Shown here: one piece after another, positions 44,346-53,402 of the stretch
How the letters are laid out: the number at the start of each line of letters is the position of its first letter
Numbering within the stretch: the first letter of the stretch is position 1
Source: an uncultured Clostridia bacterium
GTDB lineage: Bacteria; Bacillota_A; Clostridia; TANB77; CAG-508
Assembly: GCA_944393295.1 (NCBI GenBank)
Contig: CALXZR010000039.1
Coordinates: 1-64,000 of the forward strand
DNA: 64,000 nt
Direction: 5' to 3'
Notes under the pieces: model-generated
What the model saw: the letters and a program-made list of their open reading frames with translations, nothing else
What the model was told of the DNA's origin: nothing
Database searches by the model: none
Program-made: the position numbers and the translations under genes

Positions 44346-45584
44346 ATGGAAAGAAGAGTTGTTATAACAGGTTTAGGAGCAATAACTCCAATAGGAAAAA
44401 ATGTAGAAGAAACTTGGGAAGGAATTGAAAACAAAAAATGTGGAATTGATAAAATTTCTTTATTTGACGCAAGTGATTTTAAAACAAGCTTGGCTGCAGA
44501 AGTTAAAGATTTTGATGCTTCAAATTATTTTGAAGTAAAACAAGCTAGAAGATTAGATAGATCTTCTCAATTTGCAATTATTGCTGCAAGAGAAGCTTTT
44601 AAAGACAGTCAAATAACAGAGGAAAATACAAACTTTGAAAATGTAGGTATCTTTGTAAGCTCTGGAATTGGAGGATTAAAAACTATTCAAGAACAATGTG
44701 AAACAAATTGCTTGAAAAGTCATTCTAGAGTATCTCCAATGTTTATTCCTATGGCAATAGTAAATATGCCAGCAGGAAATGTTTCAATTGATTTAGGCTT
44801 AAAAGGAGAATCTACTTCAATAGTTACTGCTTGTGCTTCTTCAACTCAAGCAATTGGTGAAGCTTATAGAACTATTAAACATGGTTATGAAGACTGTATT
44901 TTAGCAGGTGGAACAGAAGCATCTATTTGTGAAATTGGAATTGCAGGTTTTGAAAATATGAAGGCACTATCTTTTGCAGAAGATAAAAACAGAGCAAGTA
45001 TTCCTTTTGATAAAGAAAGAAATGGCTTTGTAATGGGAGAAGGAGCTGCTATATTAGTACTTGAAGAATTAGAGCATGCTAAAAAGAGAAATGCAAAAAT
45101 TTATGCAGAGATTATCGGTTATGGAGCTAGCTCAGATGCTTATCACATTACTTCACCTTGCCCAGATGGAGAAGGCGGAGCAAGAGCTATGGAAAGAGCA
45201 ATTTCAGATGCAAATATTAAACCAGAAGATATAGATTATATAAATGCACATGGTACATCTACACACTTAAATGATTTAACAGAAACTATGGCTGTAAAAA
45301 AAGCTTTAGGAGATGCAAGTAAAAAAGTAATGATAAGTTCTACAAAAGGAAATATAGGTCATCTACTTGGAGCTGCTGGAGCTGCTGAAGCTATTATTTG
45401 TGCTAAAGCAATAGAAAATTCTATTGTACCTCCAACAATTAATTACAAAGAAAAAGATGAAGAATGTGATTTAGATATAGTACCAAATGAAGTAAGAAAA
45501 CAAGATTTAAATATTGTAATGTCAAATTCTTTAGGATTTGGTGGACATAATGCAAGTATCATTTTAAAGAAATATGAAGGATAA
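44346..45584 (+). CDS. fabF: Beta-ketoacyl-ACP synthase II
   Basis: The 412-residue condensing enzyme has catalytic C163 (TACASSTQA), and histidines in NAHGTSTHLND and GNIGHLLGAAG, the Cys-His-His triad of FabF. The FGFGGHN-type loop is SLGFGGHNAS. It elongates acyl-ACP with malonyl-ACP. No FabH (initiating synthase) is present in this operon. Confidence 0.96.
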   Translation: MERRVVITGLGAITPIGKNVEETWEGIENKKCGIDKISLFDASDFKTSLAAEVKDFDASNYFEVKQARRLDRSSQFAIIAAREAFKDSQITEENTNFENVGIFVSSGIGGLKTIQEQCETNCLKSHSRVSPMFIPMAIVNMPAGNVSIDLGLKGESTSIVTACASSTQAIGEAYRTIKHGYEDCILAGGTEASICEIGIAGFENMKALSFAEDKNRASIPFDKERNGFVMGEGAAILVLEELEHAKKRNAKIYAEIIGYGASSDAYHITSPCPDGEGGARAMERAISDANIKPEDIDYINAHGTSTHLNDLTETMAVKKALGDASKKVMISSTKGNIGHLLGAAGAAEAIICAKAIENSIVPPTINYKEKDEECDLDIVPNEVRKQDLNIVMSNSLGFGGHNASIILKKYEG

Positions 45585-45601
45585 TAAAGGGGGATTTTAT
45601 T

Positions 45602-46057
45602 ATGGAATATGAAAAAATTAAGCAATTGATGGACGATATGGGAAATTCAAAATTAACATCTATAGATATAGATTTCCCAGACGGAACAAAAATTAGAATG
45701 AAAAAAGAAGCAAAGCCGGTAGTTGTTCAAAAAAATGATACAAAAGATATTGTAGAAAATTATGTTGTAGAAGAGAAAGTTCAAGAAAAAGAGCAAAGTA
45801 ATGAAACTAAAAAAGAAGATGATGGAAATATATTGAAGTCTCCAATGGTAGGAACTTTCTACTTAAAACCATCTCCAACTTCAGAACCTTATGTAGAAGT
45901 TGGAAAAGATGTAAAAAAAGGAGATACACTTTGCATTATAGAAGCTATGAAACTAATGAATGAAATTGAATCAGAATATACAGGAAAAGTAGTAGAAATA
46001 TTAGCAAAAGATGGAGAACCAGTTGAATATGGTACACCATTATTTAGAATAAAATAG
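45602..46057 (+). CDS. accB: Biotin carboxyl carrier protein of acetyl-CoA carboxylase
   Basis: A 151-residue BCCP with an N-terminal dimerisation helix, a flexible acidic linker (about 45-75), and a biotinyl domain. The biotin lysine is K117 in IEAMKLMNEIE, where leucine replaces the second methionine of the usual AMKM. PMVGTFYLKPSPTSEP is the BCCP thumb region. It works with AccC, AccD and AccA encoded downstream. Confidence 0.95.
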   Translation: MEYEKIKQLMDDMGNSKLTSIDIDFPDGTKIRMKKEAKPVVVQKNDTKDIVENYVVEEKVQEKEQSNETKKEDDGNILKSPMVGTFYLKPSPTSEPYVEVGKDVKKGDTLCIIEAMKLMNEIESEYTGKVVEILAKDGEPVEYGTPLFRIK

Positions 46058-46070
46058 AAAGGAAAATAAA

Positions 46071-46493
46071 ATGTTAGATAAAGATGGAATAAAAGAAATA
46101 ATTCCTCAAAGAGAACCTTTTTTAATGATTGATGAAGTTGAGGAATTTATACCAGGAGAGAGTGCTACAGCTTATAAATATGTAGATGAAAAAGAATGGT
46201 ATTTTAAAGGTCATTTTCCAGGCAATCCAATAATGCCAGGAGTTTTAATAACAGAAGCTTTAGCTCAAACAGGTGCTGTTGCAATACTTTCTATGGAAGA
46301 AAATAAAGGGAAAAATGCTCTATTTGGAGGAATAGATAAACTAAAATTTAAAAAAATGGTAGTTCCTGGAGATAAATTAAAATTAGAAGTAAAAATTATA
46401 AAACGCAAAGGACCTATTGGAGTTGGAGAAGCTATAGCTACAGTAGATGGAAAAATTGCTGCTAAAGGCGAGCTTACTTTTGCTTTAGTTTAG
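46071..46493 (+). CDS. fabZ: 3-hydroxyacyl-ACP dehydratase
   Basis: A hot-dog fold dehydratase of 140 residues with catalytic H48 in FKGHFPGNPIMPGVL and glutamate in LITEALAQTGAV. It dehydrates beta-hydroxyacyl-ACP. It lies 13 bp after accB. Confidence 0.96.
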   Translation: MLDKDGIKEIIPQREPFLMIDEVEEFIPGESATAYKYVDEKEWYFKGHFPGNPIMPGVLITEALAQTGAVAILSMEENKGKNALFGGIDKLKFKKMVVPGDKLKLEVKIIKRKGPIGVGEAIATVDGKIAAKGELTFALV

Positions 46494-46515
46494 TATTAAT
46501 TAGAAGGAGTAGAAG

Positions 46516-47862
46516 ATGAATAAAATTTTAATTGCAAACAGAGGAGAAATTGCAGTTCGTATAATAAGAGCTTGTAGAGAAATGAATATTAAAACTGTTG
46601 CGATTTATTCAGAAGCAGATAAAGATGCACTTCATACAAGACTTGCTGATGAAGCTATTTGTATAGGACCTGCACCATCAAATAAAAGTTATTTAAATAT
46701 TAAAAATATTATTGAAGCTGCAAATATTACTGGTGCAGACAGTATTCATCCTGGTTTCGGTTTTTTATCAGAAAATGCAAATTTTGCTAAAATATGTGAA
46801 GAGTCTCACATTAAATTTATAGGGCCAAAATCAGAGGTAATTGATTTATTAGGAAACAAATCAAATGCAAAAGAAATGATGAAAAAAGCTGGAGTTCCAG
46901 TTATTCCTGGATCAGACGGAAGTGTTAAAGATTTTAAAGAAGCCTTGGAAATTAGCGAAAAGATTGGCTATCCAGTAATTTTAAAAGCAGCTGCTGGAGG
47001 TGGCGGAAAAGGAATAAGAATAGTAAATCAAAAAGATGAATTAGAAAGTGCCTATAATATAGTAAAACAAGAAGCAAGAATTTCTTTTAATGATGATGAA
47101 ATCTATATAGAAAAATTTGTAAAAAATCCAAGACATGTAGAAATTCAAATATTAGCAGATGAGTATGGAAATATAGTACATTTAGGCGAAAGAGATTGTT
47201 CTATTCAAAGAAGACATCAAAAAGTATTAGAAGAAACTCCATCTACAGCAGTAGATGATAAGATTAGAAATAAAATGGGAGAAGCTGCTGTAAAGGCTGC
47301 AAAAATAGCAGGATATACAAGTTGCGGAACTGTTGAATTTTTATTAGATAGTGATAAGAATTTTTATTTCATGGAAATGAATACAAGAATACAAGTAGAA
47401 CATCCTATTACTGAAATGAGAACAGGAATTGATATTGTAAAAGAGCAAATACGAATAGCTGGTGGCGAAAAATTAAAATTCAAACAAAAGGATATTACTT
47501 TTAGAGGTCATGCAATAGAATGTAGAATTAATGCTGAAAATCCAAAAAAGAATTTTATGCCTTGTCCAGGAAAAATAACTGGAATTAATTTACCAGGTGG
47601 AAATGGAATAAGAATAGATACAGCTATTTACGAAGGTTATACAATTCCACCAAATTACGATTCTATGATAGCAAAAATCATTGCTTATGGTTATAATAGA
47701 AATGAAGCAATTAGCAAAATGAAACGAGCTTTAGAGGAATTAGTAATAGACGGTGTTGACACTAATAGAGACTTCTTATTTGAGATTATAAAAAATCCTA
47801 ATTTTATAAGAGGTAATTTTGATACTTCTTTTATAGATAAAGAGATATTCAAAAAAGATTAG
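46516..47862 (+). CDS. accC: Biotin carboxylase subunit of acetyl-CoA carboxylase
   Basis: The ATP-grasp enzyme has NKILIANRGEIAVRIIRACRE at the start (read here in part), the glycine loop AAAGGGGKGIR, ERDCSIQRRHQKVLEE and MNTRIQVEHPITEM. It carboxylates biotin on AccB using bicarbonate and ATP. Length (448 aa) is standard. Confidence 0.96.
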   Translation: MNKILIANRGEIAVRIIRACREMNIKTVAIYSEADKDALHTRLADEAICIGPAPSNKSYLNIKNIIEAANITGADSIHPGFGFLSENANFAKICEESHIKFIGPKSEVIDLLGNKSNAKEMMKKAGVPVIPGSDGSVKDFKEALEISEKIGYPVILKAAAGGGGKGIRIVNQKDELESAYNIVKQEARISFNDDEIYIEKFVKNPRHVEIQILADEYGNIVHLGERDCSIQRRHQKVLEETPSTAVDDKIRNKMGEAAVKAAKIAGYTSCGTVEFLLDSDKNFYFMEMNTRIQVEHPITEMRTGIDIVKEQIRIAGGEKLKFKQKDITFRGHAIECRINAENPKKNFMPCPGKITGINLPGGNGIRIDTAIYEGYTIPPNYDSMIAKIIAYGYNRNEAISKMKRALEELVIDGVDTNRDFLFEIIKNPNFIRGNFDTSFIDKEIFKKD

Positions 47863-47876
47863 CGAGGTAAATAAAA

Positions 47877-48725
47877 ATGATTGTAGATAAAATTAAAAAA
47901 AGAGAAGCTTCTGCTAAACAAAAAAAATCTAATATAGATATTCCTATTGGAAAATGGGTAAAATGTGAAAAATGTAAAGAAATTATTTACAAAGATACTC
48001 TTAGAGAAAATTTAAATATTTGTCCAAATTGTGGACATTATTTTAGAATGCATATAAATAGAAGATTAGAGCTTATTACAGATGAGGGTACTTATAAAAG
48101 ATTTGATTTAAACATAGAAACGACAAACCCATTAGAACTTGAAGAATATACTAAAAAGCTAAAAGCTTTAAGAGAAAAAACAGGAATTAGTGAAGCAGTA
48201 GCTTGCGGTACAGCTAAAATAAATAAAGAAGATGTTGTAATTTGCGTAATGGACAGTGGCTTTTTAATGGGAAGCATGGGAGTTGTAGTCGGAGAAAAAA
48301 TAACTTATGCAATTGAGCAAGCGATAGAAAAAAAACTACCATTAATAATATTTACAGTTTCTGGTGGCGCTAGAATGCAGGAAGGAATAATGTCATTAAT
48401 GCAAATGGCGAAAGTATCAGCTGCACTAACTAAACTTGATAAAGCAGGTCTTCTATATATTACTGTTCTAACAGATCCAACCTATGGAGGGGTTACAGCT
48501 TCTTTTGCAAGTTTAGGAGATATTATTTTAGCAGAGCCAGGTGCAATGATAGGTTTTGCAGGTCAAAGAGTAATAGAGCAAACAATTGGAGAGAGTCTTC
48601 CAGAAGGATTTCAAACAGCAGAATTTTTATTAGAACATGGATTTATAGATAAAATTGTTGAAAGAAAAGATTTAAAAGATACTATCTACAAGTTAATTTG
48701 CCTAAACAAAGGAGGTATAAATTAA
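47877..48725 (+). CDS. accD: Acetyl-CoA carboxylase carboxyltransferase subunit beta
   Basis: AccD carries an N-terminal zinc ribbon (CEKC at residues about 31-34 and CPNC at about 50-53) and a crotonase-like carboxyltransferase domain ([34 protein letters not shown]). It pairs with AccA. The stop overlaps the accA start (taATG), giving translational coupling and the expected 1:1 subunit ratio. Confidence 0.95.
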   Translation: MIVDKIKKREASAKQKKSNIDIPIGKWVKCEKCKEIIYKDTLRENLNICPNCGHYFRMHINRRLELITDEGTYKRFDLNIETTNPLELEEYTKKLKALREKTGISEAVACGTAKINKEDVVICVMDSGFLMGSMGVVVGEKITYAIEQAIEKKLPLIIFTVSGGARMQEGIMSLMQMAKVSAALTKLDKAGLLYITVLTDPTYGGVTASFASLGDIILAEPGAMIGFAGQRVIEQTIGESLPEGFQTAEFLLEHGFIDKIVERKDLKDTIYKLICLNKGGIN

Positions 48726-49559
48726 TGAGTAATACAAAAACAAATACAAAATCTAAAAAGCTTTCAGCTTGGGACAAAGTAGAAATTGCAAGAAATCCTA
48801 AAAGAAAAACCTCTCTAGATTATATAGAAGAAATATTTGATGAATTTATAGAGTTACATGGAGATAGATGCTTTAAAGATGATAAAGCAATTGTATGTGG
48901 ACTAGGAAATATAGGAAAACAAAATTTTACAATTGTAGCAGAACAAAAAGGTAGAAATACAAAGGAAAATATAGAAAGAAATTTTGGAATGCCAAACCCA
49001 GAAAGTTATCGTAAAGCTATTAGACTTATGAAGCAAGCAGATAAATTCAATAGACCTATAATTACATTTATAGATACAAAAGGAGCATATCCAGGTATAG
49101 GAGCAGAGGAAAGAGGACAACGGAGAAGCTATTGCAAAATCTATGTTTGAGATGGCAAAACTTAAAGTTCCTGTAATTGCTGTAGTTATAGGAGAAGGCT
49201 CTAGTGGTGGAGCCTTAGCTATAGGTCTTGGAAATAAAGTTTTTATGCTAGAAAATTCAATTTATTCAATATTATCTCCAGAAGGATATAGTAGTATTTT
49301 ATGGAAGGATTCTTCTAGATATAAAGAAGCAGCTGAAAAAATGAAATTAACAGCTGAGGATTTATTAGAACTAAAAGTAATTGATAAAATAATTAAAGAA
49401 TCAAATGAAGATTTAGAAGAGGCTTTTTTAAAAACTGCGAGTAGCTTAAAAAAAGAAATCAAATCAGCTTTAAAGGAATTTAAAGGTATGACAGGTGATG
49501 AAATATTAGAACAAAGATATTTAAAATTTAGGAATATGGGAGAAGTAATTAAATTATAA
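48725..49559 (+). pseudogene. accA: Acetyl-CoA carboxylase carboxyltransferase subunit alpha, frameshifted as read
   Basis: AccA partners with AccD to move the carboxyl group from biotin to acetyl-CoA. The first frame (48725-49150) and second frame (49143-49559) are both conserved AccA sequence; removing one C at 49121 restores [16 protein letters not shown]. The repaired protein is about 277 residues, normal for AccA, with EGSSGGALAIGLGN in the second part. An acetyl-CoA carboxylase without AccA would not work and the rest of the operon is intact, so sequence error is the best explanation. The start at 48725 overlaps the accD stop. Confidence 0.9.
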
Positions 49560-49583
49560 TAAAATAAAAGGAGAATTAAGAAA

Positions 49584-50357
49584 ATGTTATTAAAAGGTAA
49601 AAAAATATTAATAATGGGAATAAGAAATAAATGGAGTATTGCTTTTGGTATAGCAAAATCTGCTTATGAAAATGGTGCTGAGTTAATTTTTACATATATG
49701 GGAGAAGAAAATAAACCAAAAATAGAAGAATTAATTAGTGAATTTAAAGGTAGCAAAGCATATGTTTTAAATGGTGCTTCTGAAGATGAAATAGTAAAAG
49801 AGGTATTTACAAAAATAAAAGAAGAAAATGGAAAAGTAGATGGTATAGTCCATGCTATTGCACATGCAAATACAGAAGACTTACATCATGATTTTATTTA
49901 TACAAGTAAAGAAGGTTTTAGCCACGCAAATGATGTAAGTGCTTATTCTTTTGTGCTTGTAGCTAGAATGGCAAAAGAATTAGATATGCTAAATGAAAAT
50001 GCAAGTTTAGTAACTTTAACTTATCATGGTTCTACAAAAGTATTAGAAGGTTATAATGTTATGGGAATTGCAAAAGCAGCCTTAGAGGCAAGTGTTAGAT
50101 ATTTAGCTGACAATTTAGGAAAAGAGGGAATAAGAGTAAATGCAATATCTGCAGGACCAATAAAGACTCTTTCTGCAAAAGGAATTAAAGATTTTTCTTC
50201 AGTATTAACTGTTGTAGAAGAAAAAGCTCCACTACATAGAAATGTAACAACTGTTCAAGTTGGAAATGTAGCAACTTTCTTATTGAGTAGTATGTCAGAT
50301 GCAATCACAGGTCAAGTAGTTTATGCAGATAGCGGATATAATATTATGGGTGTTTAA
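49584..50357 (+). CDS. fabI: Enoyl-ACP reductase (NADH)
   Basis: An SDR-type enoyl-ACP reductase of 257 residues: KKILIMGIRNKWSIAFGIAK cofactor region, the FabI-type catalytic Tyr-x6-Lys in EGYNVMGIAKAALE, and SAGPIKTLSAKGI. It is the final reduction step and the last gene of the operon. FabK or FabV, the alternatives, are not present here. FabI is the target of triclosan-type inhibitors. Confidence 0.95.
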   Translation: MLLKGKKILIMGIRNKWSIAFGIAKSAYENGAELIFTYMGEENKPKIEELISEFKGSKAYVLNGASEDEIVKEVFTKIKEENGKVDGIVHAIAHANTEDLHHDFIYTSKEGFSHANDVSAYSFVLVARMAKELDMLNENASLVTLTYHGSTKVLEGYNVMGIAKAALEASVRYLADNLGKEGIRVNAISAGPIKTLSAKGIKDFSSVLTVVEEKAPLHRNVTTVQVGNVATFLLSSMSDAITGQVVYADSGYNIMGV

Positions 50358-50371
50358 AAAAATATTATTAG

Positions 50372-50406
50372 ATAAATTCCATTTTTAAAATGGAATTTAT
50401 TTTTTT
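50372..50406 (+). terminator. Rho-independent terminator of the fatty-acid operon
   Basis: A 13-bp perfect stem (50372-50384 with 50388-50400) with a minimal loop is followed by six T's. Confidence 0.88.
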
Positions 50407-50416
50407 GTAAAATCGA

Positions 50417-50445
50417 TTGTAAAAAATATTATTATAATGTATAAT
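50417..50445 (+). promoter_or_regulatory. Promoter of the transglutaminase-like gene
   Basis: TTGTAA (50417-50422), 17-bp spacer, TATAAT (50440-50445). GGGGGA ribosome site follows before the ATG at 50481. Confidence 0.72.
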
Positions 50446-50480
50446 TATGTTGTAAAAAAATATTTTTCTGGGGGATTATT

Positions 50481-51908
50481 ATGAAAAGAAAATTTTTAAT
50501 TTCAGCAATTTTTTTAATTGCATTCATTTTAGTTTTAGTTAAACCTAGTTTTGCAACAAATGTATACAATGACACATCATATATTGATGGTTTATTAAAC
50601 TCAGCTCCTCTAAATCCAATGACTACTGGAGTAGAAGGCCTAGATGCAGAGGTGCAAAGAATTATCTCATTAGCTGGACCAACTACAGCTGATAAAGTTA
50701 AATATTGTTTTAATTATCTAATTGATCATGCTGTATATCTTGGAAGAGGAACTACTAATGAATATACACCAATAGATACATCTACATATTCATATTATCA
50801 TTATGATCCAAACAGTATAGATACAACTTTAATAGGAAATGCTGCAACAATATTAACATATCATACAGGAGTATGTGATCATTATTCAGCAGCTTTTGTA
50901 GTTATGACAAGAGCAATTGGATTAGAATCATATTTGGCAGATGGATATATTAATACAAAATCAGGAAGCAAAAATGGTCATGCTTGGTCTGTAATAAGAA
51001 TAAATGGTCAAGATTATGTATTTGATCCACAAGCTCAACAAAATTCAAGTTCAGAAGGCTTTTTCTATGGACACACATATAGCTATACAAAATGCTATGA
51101 GCTTCATACAACTCACGATACAACTTTCAATAATTTTAGAATGCAGTCACCAGCTTTTAGTGCAAAATATTACGCAATGGCAAATCCAGATGTTGTAAAT
51201 GCTCTTGGAAGTGATAGTAATGTTTTAATGAGACACTATTTACAATATGGAGCAAGAGAAGGTAGAGTTGCTTCACCAGTATTTATAGCAGACGATTATT
51301 TTTACTATAATCCAGATGTTGAAAAAGCTTGTGGTGGAGATAAAAAAGCAGGATATCTTCATTATATAAGATATGGTATGAGTGAAGGCAGAAGAGCAAG
51401 TAAAGCTTTTACACCTTCAGAATATCAAGAACTAAATTCTGATTTAGCTAATATGAGTACTATTGAATTGCTAAACCATTTTGGAAATTTTGGTATATTT
51501 GAAGGAAGACAGGCAAGTATAGTATTTAATCCAAGTCAATATGCTGCATACAATAATGATTTAAGAGCAGCATATGGAAATGATTATGTTGGATTATATA
51601 ATCATTTTATTGCAATAGGTGCTAAAGAAGGAAGAAAATCTAGTGCAGTTTATTGCGGTGCTGATTATTTAAAATATAATAATGACTTGAAAACAGCATA
51701 TGGAAATGATTGTGCTGGAGCTTTAAATCATTTTATACTATATGGTTTAAAGGAATCTAGAAGAACTTGTGCTACTTTTGATCTTCTAACATATCAAAGA
51801 AATAATAAAGATTTAACAGATGCTTTTTGGATAGGACCTAGTACAAATATTAAATATTATGTACATTATCTATTATTTGGTATGAATGAAAATAGAAAAG
51901 CTTATTAA
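50481..51908 (+). CDS. Secreted transglutaminase-like protein with C-terminal tandem repeats
   Basis: A signal peptide (residues 1 to about 26, ending near SFA) is followed by a transglutaminase-like cysteine-protease fold (about 60-190) with the triad C132 (GVCDHYSAAF), H167 (GHAWSVI) and D182 (VFDPQ). Residues about 217-475 hold about five degenerate repeats of 45-50 residues with the pattern Tyr-Tyr/Asn-Pro-Asp-Val, Gly-Asp, His-Tyr/Phe, Gly, Glu-Gly-Arg. Similar repeats occur in secreted cell-surface proteins. The protein is likely extracellular, with the repeats mediating wall or glycan attachment; substrate unknown. Confidence 0.82.
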   Translation: MKRKFLISAIFLIAFILVLVKPSFATNVYNDTSYIDGLLNSAPLNPMTTGVEGLDAEVQRIISLAGPTTADKVKYCFNYLIDHAVYLGRGTTNEYTPIDTSTYSYYHYDPNSIDTTLIGNAATILTYHTGVCDHYSAAFVVMTRAIGLESYLADGYINTKSGSKNGHAWSVIRINGQDYVFDPQAQQNSSSEGFFYGHTYSYTKCYELHTTHDTTFNNFRMQSPAFSAKYYAMANPDVVNALGSDSNVLMRHYLQYGAREGRVASPVFIADDYFYYNPDVEKACGGDKKAGYLHYIRYGMSEGRRASKAFTPSEYQELNSDLANMSTIELLNHFGNFGIFEGRQASIVFNPSQYAAYNNDLRAAYGNDYVGLYNHFIAIGAKEGRKSSAVYCGADYLKYNNDLKTAYGNDCAGALNHFILYGLKESRRTCATFDLLTYQRNNKDLTDAFWIGPSTNIKYYVHYLLFGMNENRKAY

Positions 51909-51920
51909 TATAATAAGTAA

Positions 51921-51951
51921 AGAGAGCTTATAAATTAAAGCTCTCTTTTTT
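51921..51951 (+). terminator. Terminator between converging genes
   Basis: AGAGAGCTT (51921-51929) pairs with AAGCTCTCT (51938-51946) and ends in T's on the plus strand. The minus-strand HD gene stops at 51953, so the hairpin may also help end that transcript. Confidence 0.8.
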
Positions 51952-51952
51952 A

Positions 51953-52426
51953 TTATTTGTACAGTTTTTTACTGAATTTAAAAGTTTCTAGTAAACTACA
52001 ATATTTATCCACTAAGCAAAGTATAAAAGCTTCTTTACATTTGGGAATTTTTCTAAAAGTTAATGGCCACATATGACTAGAAATCATATTTTCTTCAATT
52101 AAATTAATATCTTTAAAATAAGTTTTAGCATTTTTTAGAGAAACAACAGGATGAAAAAAGCCATGCAGACGGTGAGTCATTGATTTTTCATGCCAATCAT
52201 ATAAATAAAAATCGTGAAGAAAAGCCCCTCTAATTAAAGAACTGTAATCTACATTATAGTTTTTTTCTTTGGCAATTCTAAAACAAATATATGAAACATA
52301 AAAGCAATGATTAAAAGTAGAAGTATTTCCATGTTGAATATATTTTTTCATTTCAAAAACTTTTTCTACTTTTTCAATTTCTTGTATTTCATTTAAAAAG
52401 AATTTTTTATCTTTAAAGCTAAGCAA
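51953..52426 (-). CDS. HD domain phosphohydrolase-like protein
   Basis: A 157-residue HD superfamily protein: NHCFYVSYICFRIAK supplies the first histidine, GAFLHDFYLYDWH the HD dyad, and later histidines (HGFFHPVVS, SSHMWP) complete the metal site. It belongs to small stand-alone HD hydrolases, often annotated as phosphohydrolases with nucleotide substrates. The start is TTG at 52426 behind AGGAGG. A sigma-A promoter lies upstream (52453-52481). Composition matches the host, unlike the other minus-strand singletons. Confidence 0.82.
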   Translation of the reverse strand: MLSFKDKKFFLNEIQEIEKVEKVFEMKKYIQHGNTSTFNHCFYVSYICFRIAKEKNYNVDYSSLIRGAFLHDFYLYDWHEKSMTHRLHGFFHPVVSLKNAKTYFKDINLIEENMISSHMWPLTFRKIPKCKEAFILCLVDKYCSLLETFKFSKKLYK

Positions 52427-52452
52427 TTCATTTCCTCCTATTTTACTTTAAT

Positions 52453-52481
52453 ATTATACCCCAGTTTTTTTAGATTGTAAA
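52453..52481 (-). promoter_or_regulatory. Promoter of the HD-domain gene
   Basis: On the minus strand TTTACA (52476-52481), 17-bp spacer, TATAAT (52453-52458). It is back-to-back with the plus-strand promoter at 52493-52522. Confidence 0.7.
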
Positions 52482-52492
52482 CAAAAGTTATG

Positions 52493-52522
52493 TTGGAAAT
52501 TTTTTTGAATTAGTGTTATAAT
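52493..52522 (+). promoter_or_regulatory. Promoter of the thioesterase gene
   Basis: TTGGAA (52493-52498), 18-bp spacer, TATAAT (52517-52522). Confidence 0.65.
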
Positions 52523-52572
52523 ATACCCTAGATTTTGTAATAATATCTAAAATTAGAAAGGACTTAAATAAA

Positions 52573-53295
52573 ATGTATGTAGAGCAAAAATTTTTTATAG
52601 GACTACAAGATATAGATGCTTCAAATAAAATCACAAATAAAGCAATCCTAAGCTTTTTAGAAGATGCCGGTGGAGTACATTCAAACCTAGCTGGATTTGG
52701 ATTAAAGACTATTAAAGAAACTAATTTTAGTTGGATTATCTTAAATTGGAAATTGAAAGTATTTAAAAGAGCTGATTATGCAGATACAATAACAGTAAGA
52801 ACTTGGTCTGCAAAAGCTGATAAATTATATGCATATCGTGATTTTGAAGTTATTAATGAAGTTGGAGAAATAATTGCAATAGCTACTTCTAAATGGATTT
52901 CTGTAAATTTAAAAACAGGTAAAATTAATAAATTAACAGATGAAATAATAAAACCATACAAAGGAGAAAATAGACATGTTTTTCCAGAATATGACTTTCC
53001 AAAAATAGAAGAGCCAAAACAAATTGATTCTTCTGTGGAATATGCAATAAATAGACAAATGATAGATATAAATAAGCATGTGCATAATATTTGCTATTAT
53101 GATTTAGCAGAAATTGCAATGCCAGAAGAGGTTATAGACAAAACAGAATTTAATAATATTGAAATAATGTATAAAAAAGAAATTAAATTAGGCGAAATTG
53201 TAAAATGCAATTATTCTAAATTAAACAATGAAAACATAATTGTAATAAAAAGTGAAGATGAAAAGATTTTACATGCTATTGTAAAATTAAGTTAG
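52573..53295 (+). CDS. Acyl-ACP thioesterase
   Basis: A 240-residue double hot-dog protein of the plant FatA/FatB-like acyl-ACP thioesterase family: DIDASNKITNKAILSFLEDA, WSAKADKLYAYRDFEV, IATSKWISVNLKTGK, then a second hot-dog with ININKHVHN-type motif (IDINKHVHNICYYDLA). It releases free fatty acid from ACP. It lies near, but outside, the fatty-acid operon and has its own promoter. It could balance the acyl ligase at 40263. Confidence 0.88.
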   Translation: MYVEQKFFIGLQDIDASNKITNKAILSFLEDAGGVHSNLAGFGLKTIKETNFSWIILNWKLKVFKRADYADTITVRTWSAKADKLYAYRDFEVINEVGEIIAIATSKWISVNLKTGKINKLTDEIIKPYKGENRHVFPEYDFPKIEEPKQIDSSVEYAINRQMIDINKHVHNICYYDLAEIAMPEEVIDKTEFNNIEIMYKKEIKLGEIVKCNYSKLNNENIIVIKSEDEKILHAIVKLS

Positions 53296-53343
53296 TATTT
53301 AATTTTGAAAATATAAAAAATATAGAAAGTAATACACTTTGTA

Positions 53344-53372
53344 TTGACGAACAAATATTTCTATGATATTAT
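53344..53372 (+). promoter_or_regulatory. dinB promoter with LexA-like box
   Basis: TTGACG (53344-53349), 17-bp spacer, TATTAT (53367-53372). Overlapping the -35 is CGAACAAATATTTC (53348-53361), close to the Gram-positive LexA consensus CGAACNNNNGTTYG (two mismatches). A nearly identical box stands before the small gene at 54710. Confidence 0.6.
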
Positions 53373-53402
53373 TTATACAAACAAAAGTTTTAAGGTGATA
53401 TT

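Noticed and set aside
24121..49121. Extra C residues at 24121 and 49121 lie exactly 25,000 bases apart
   Set aside because: The third insertion (23649) does not fit this spacing, so the round number is most likely coincidence.
51129..51907. Direct-repeat DNA array (CRISPR-like)
   Set aside because: Periodicity is at the protein level (45-50 residues, degenerate) and the DNA repeats are not identical. No spacers or cas genes are present anywhere in the window.
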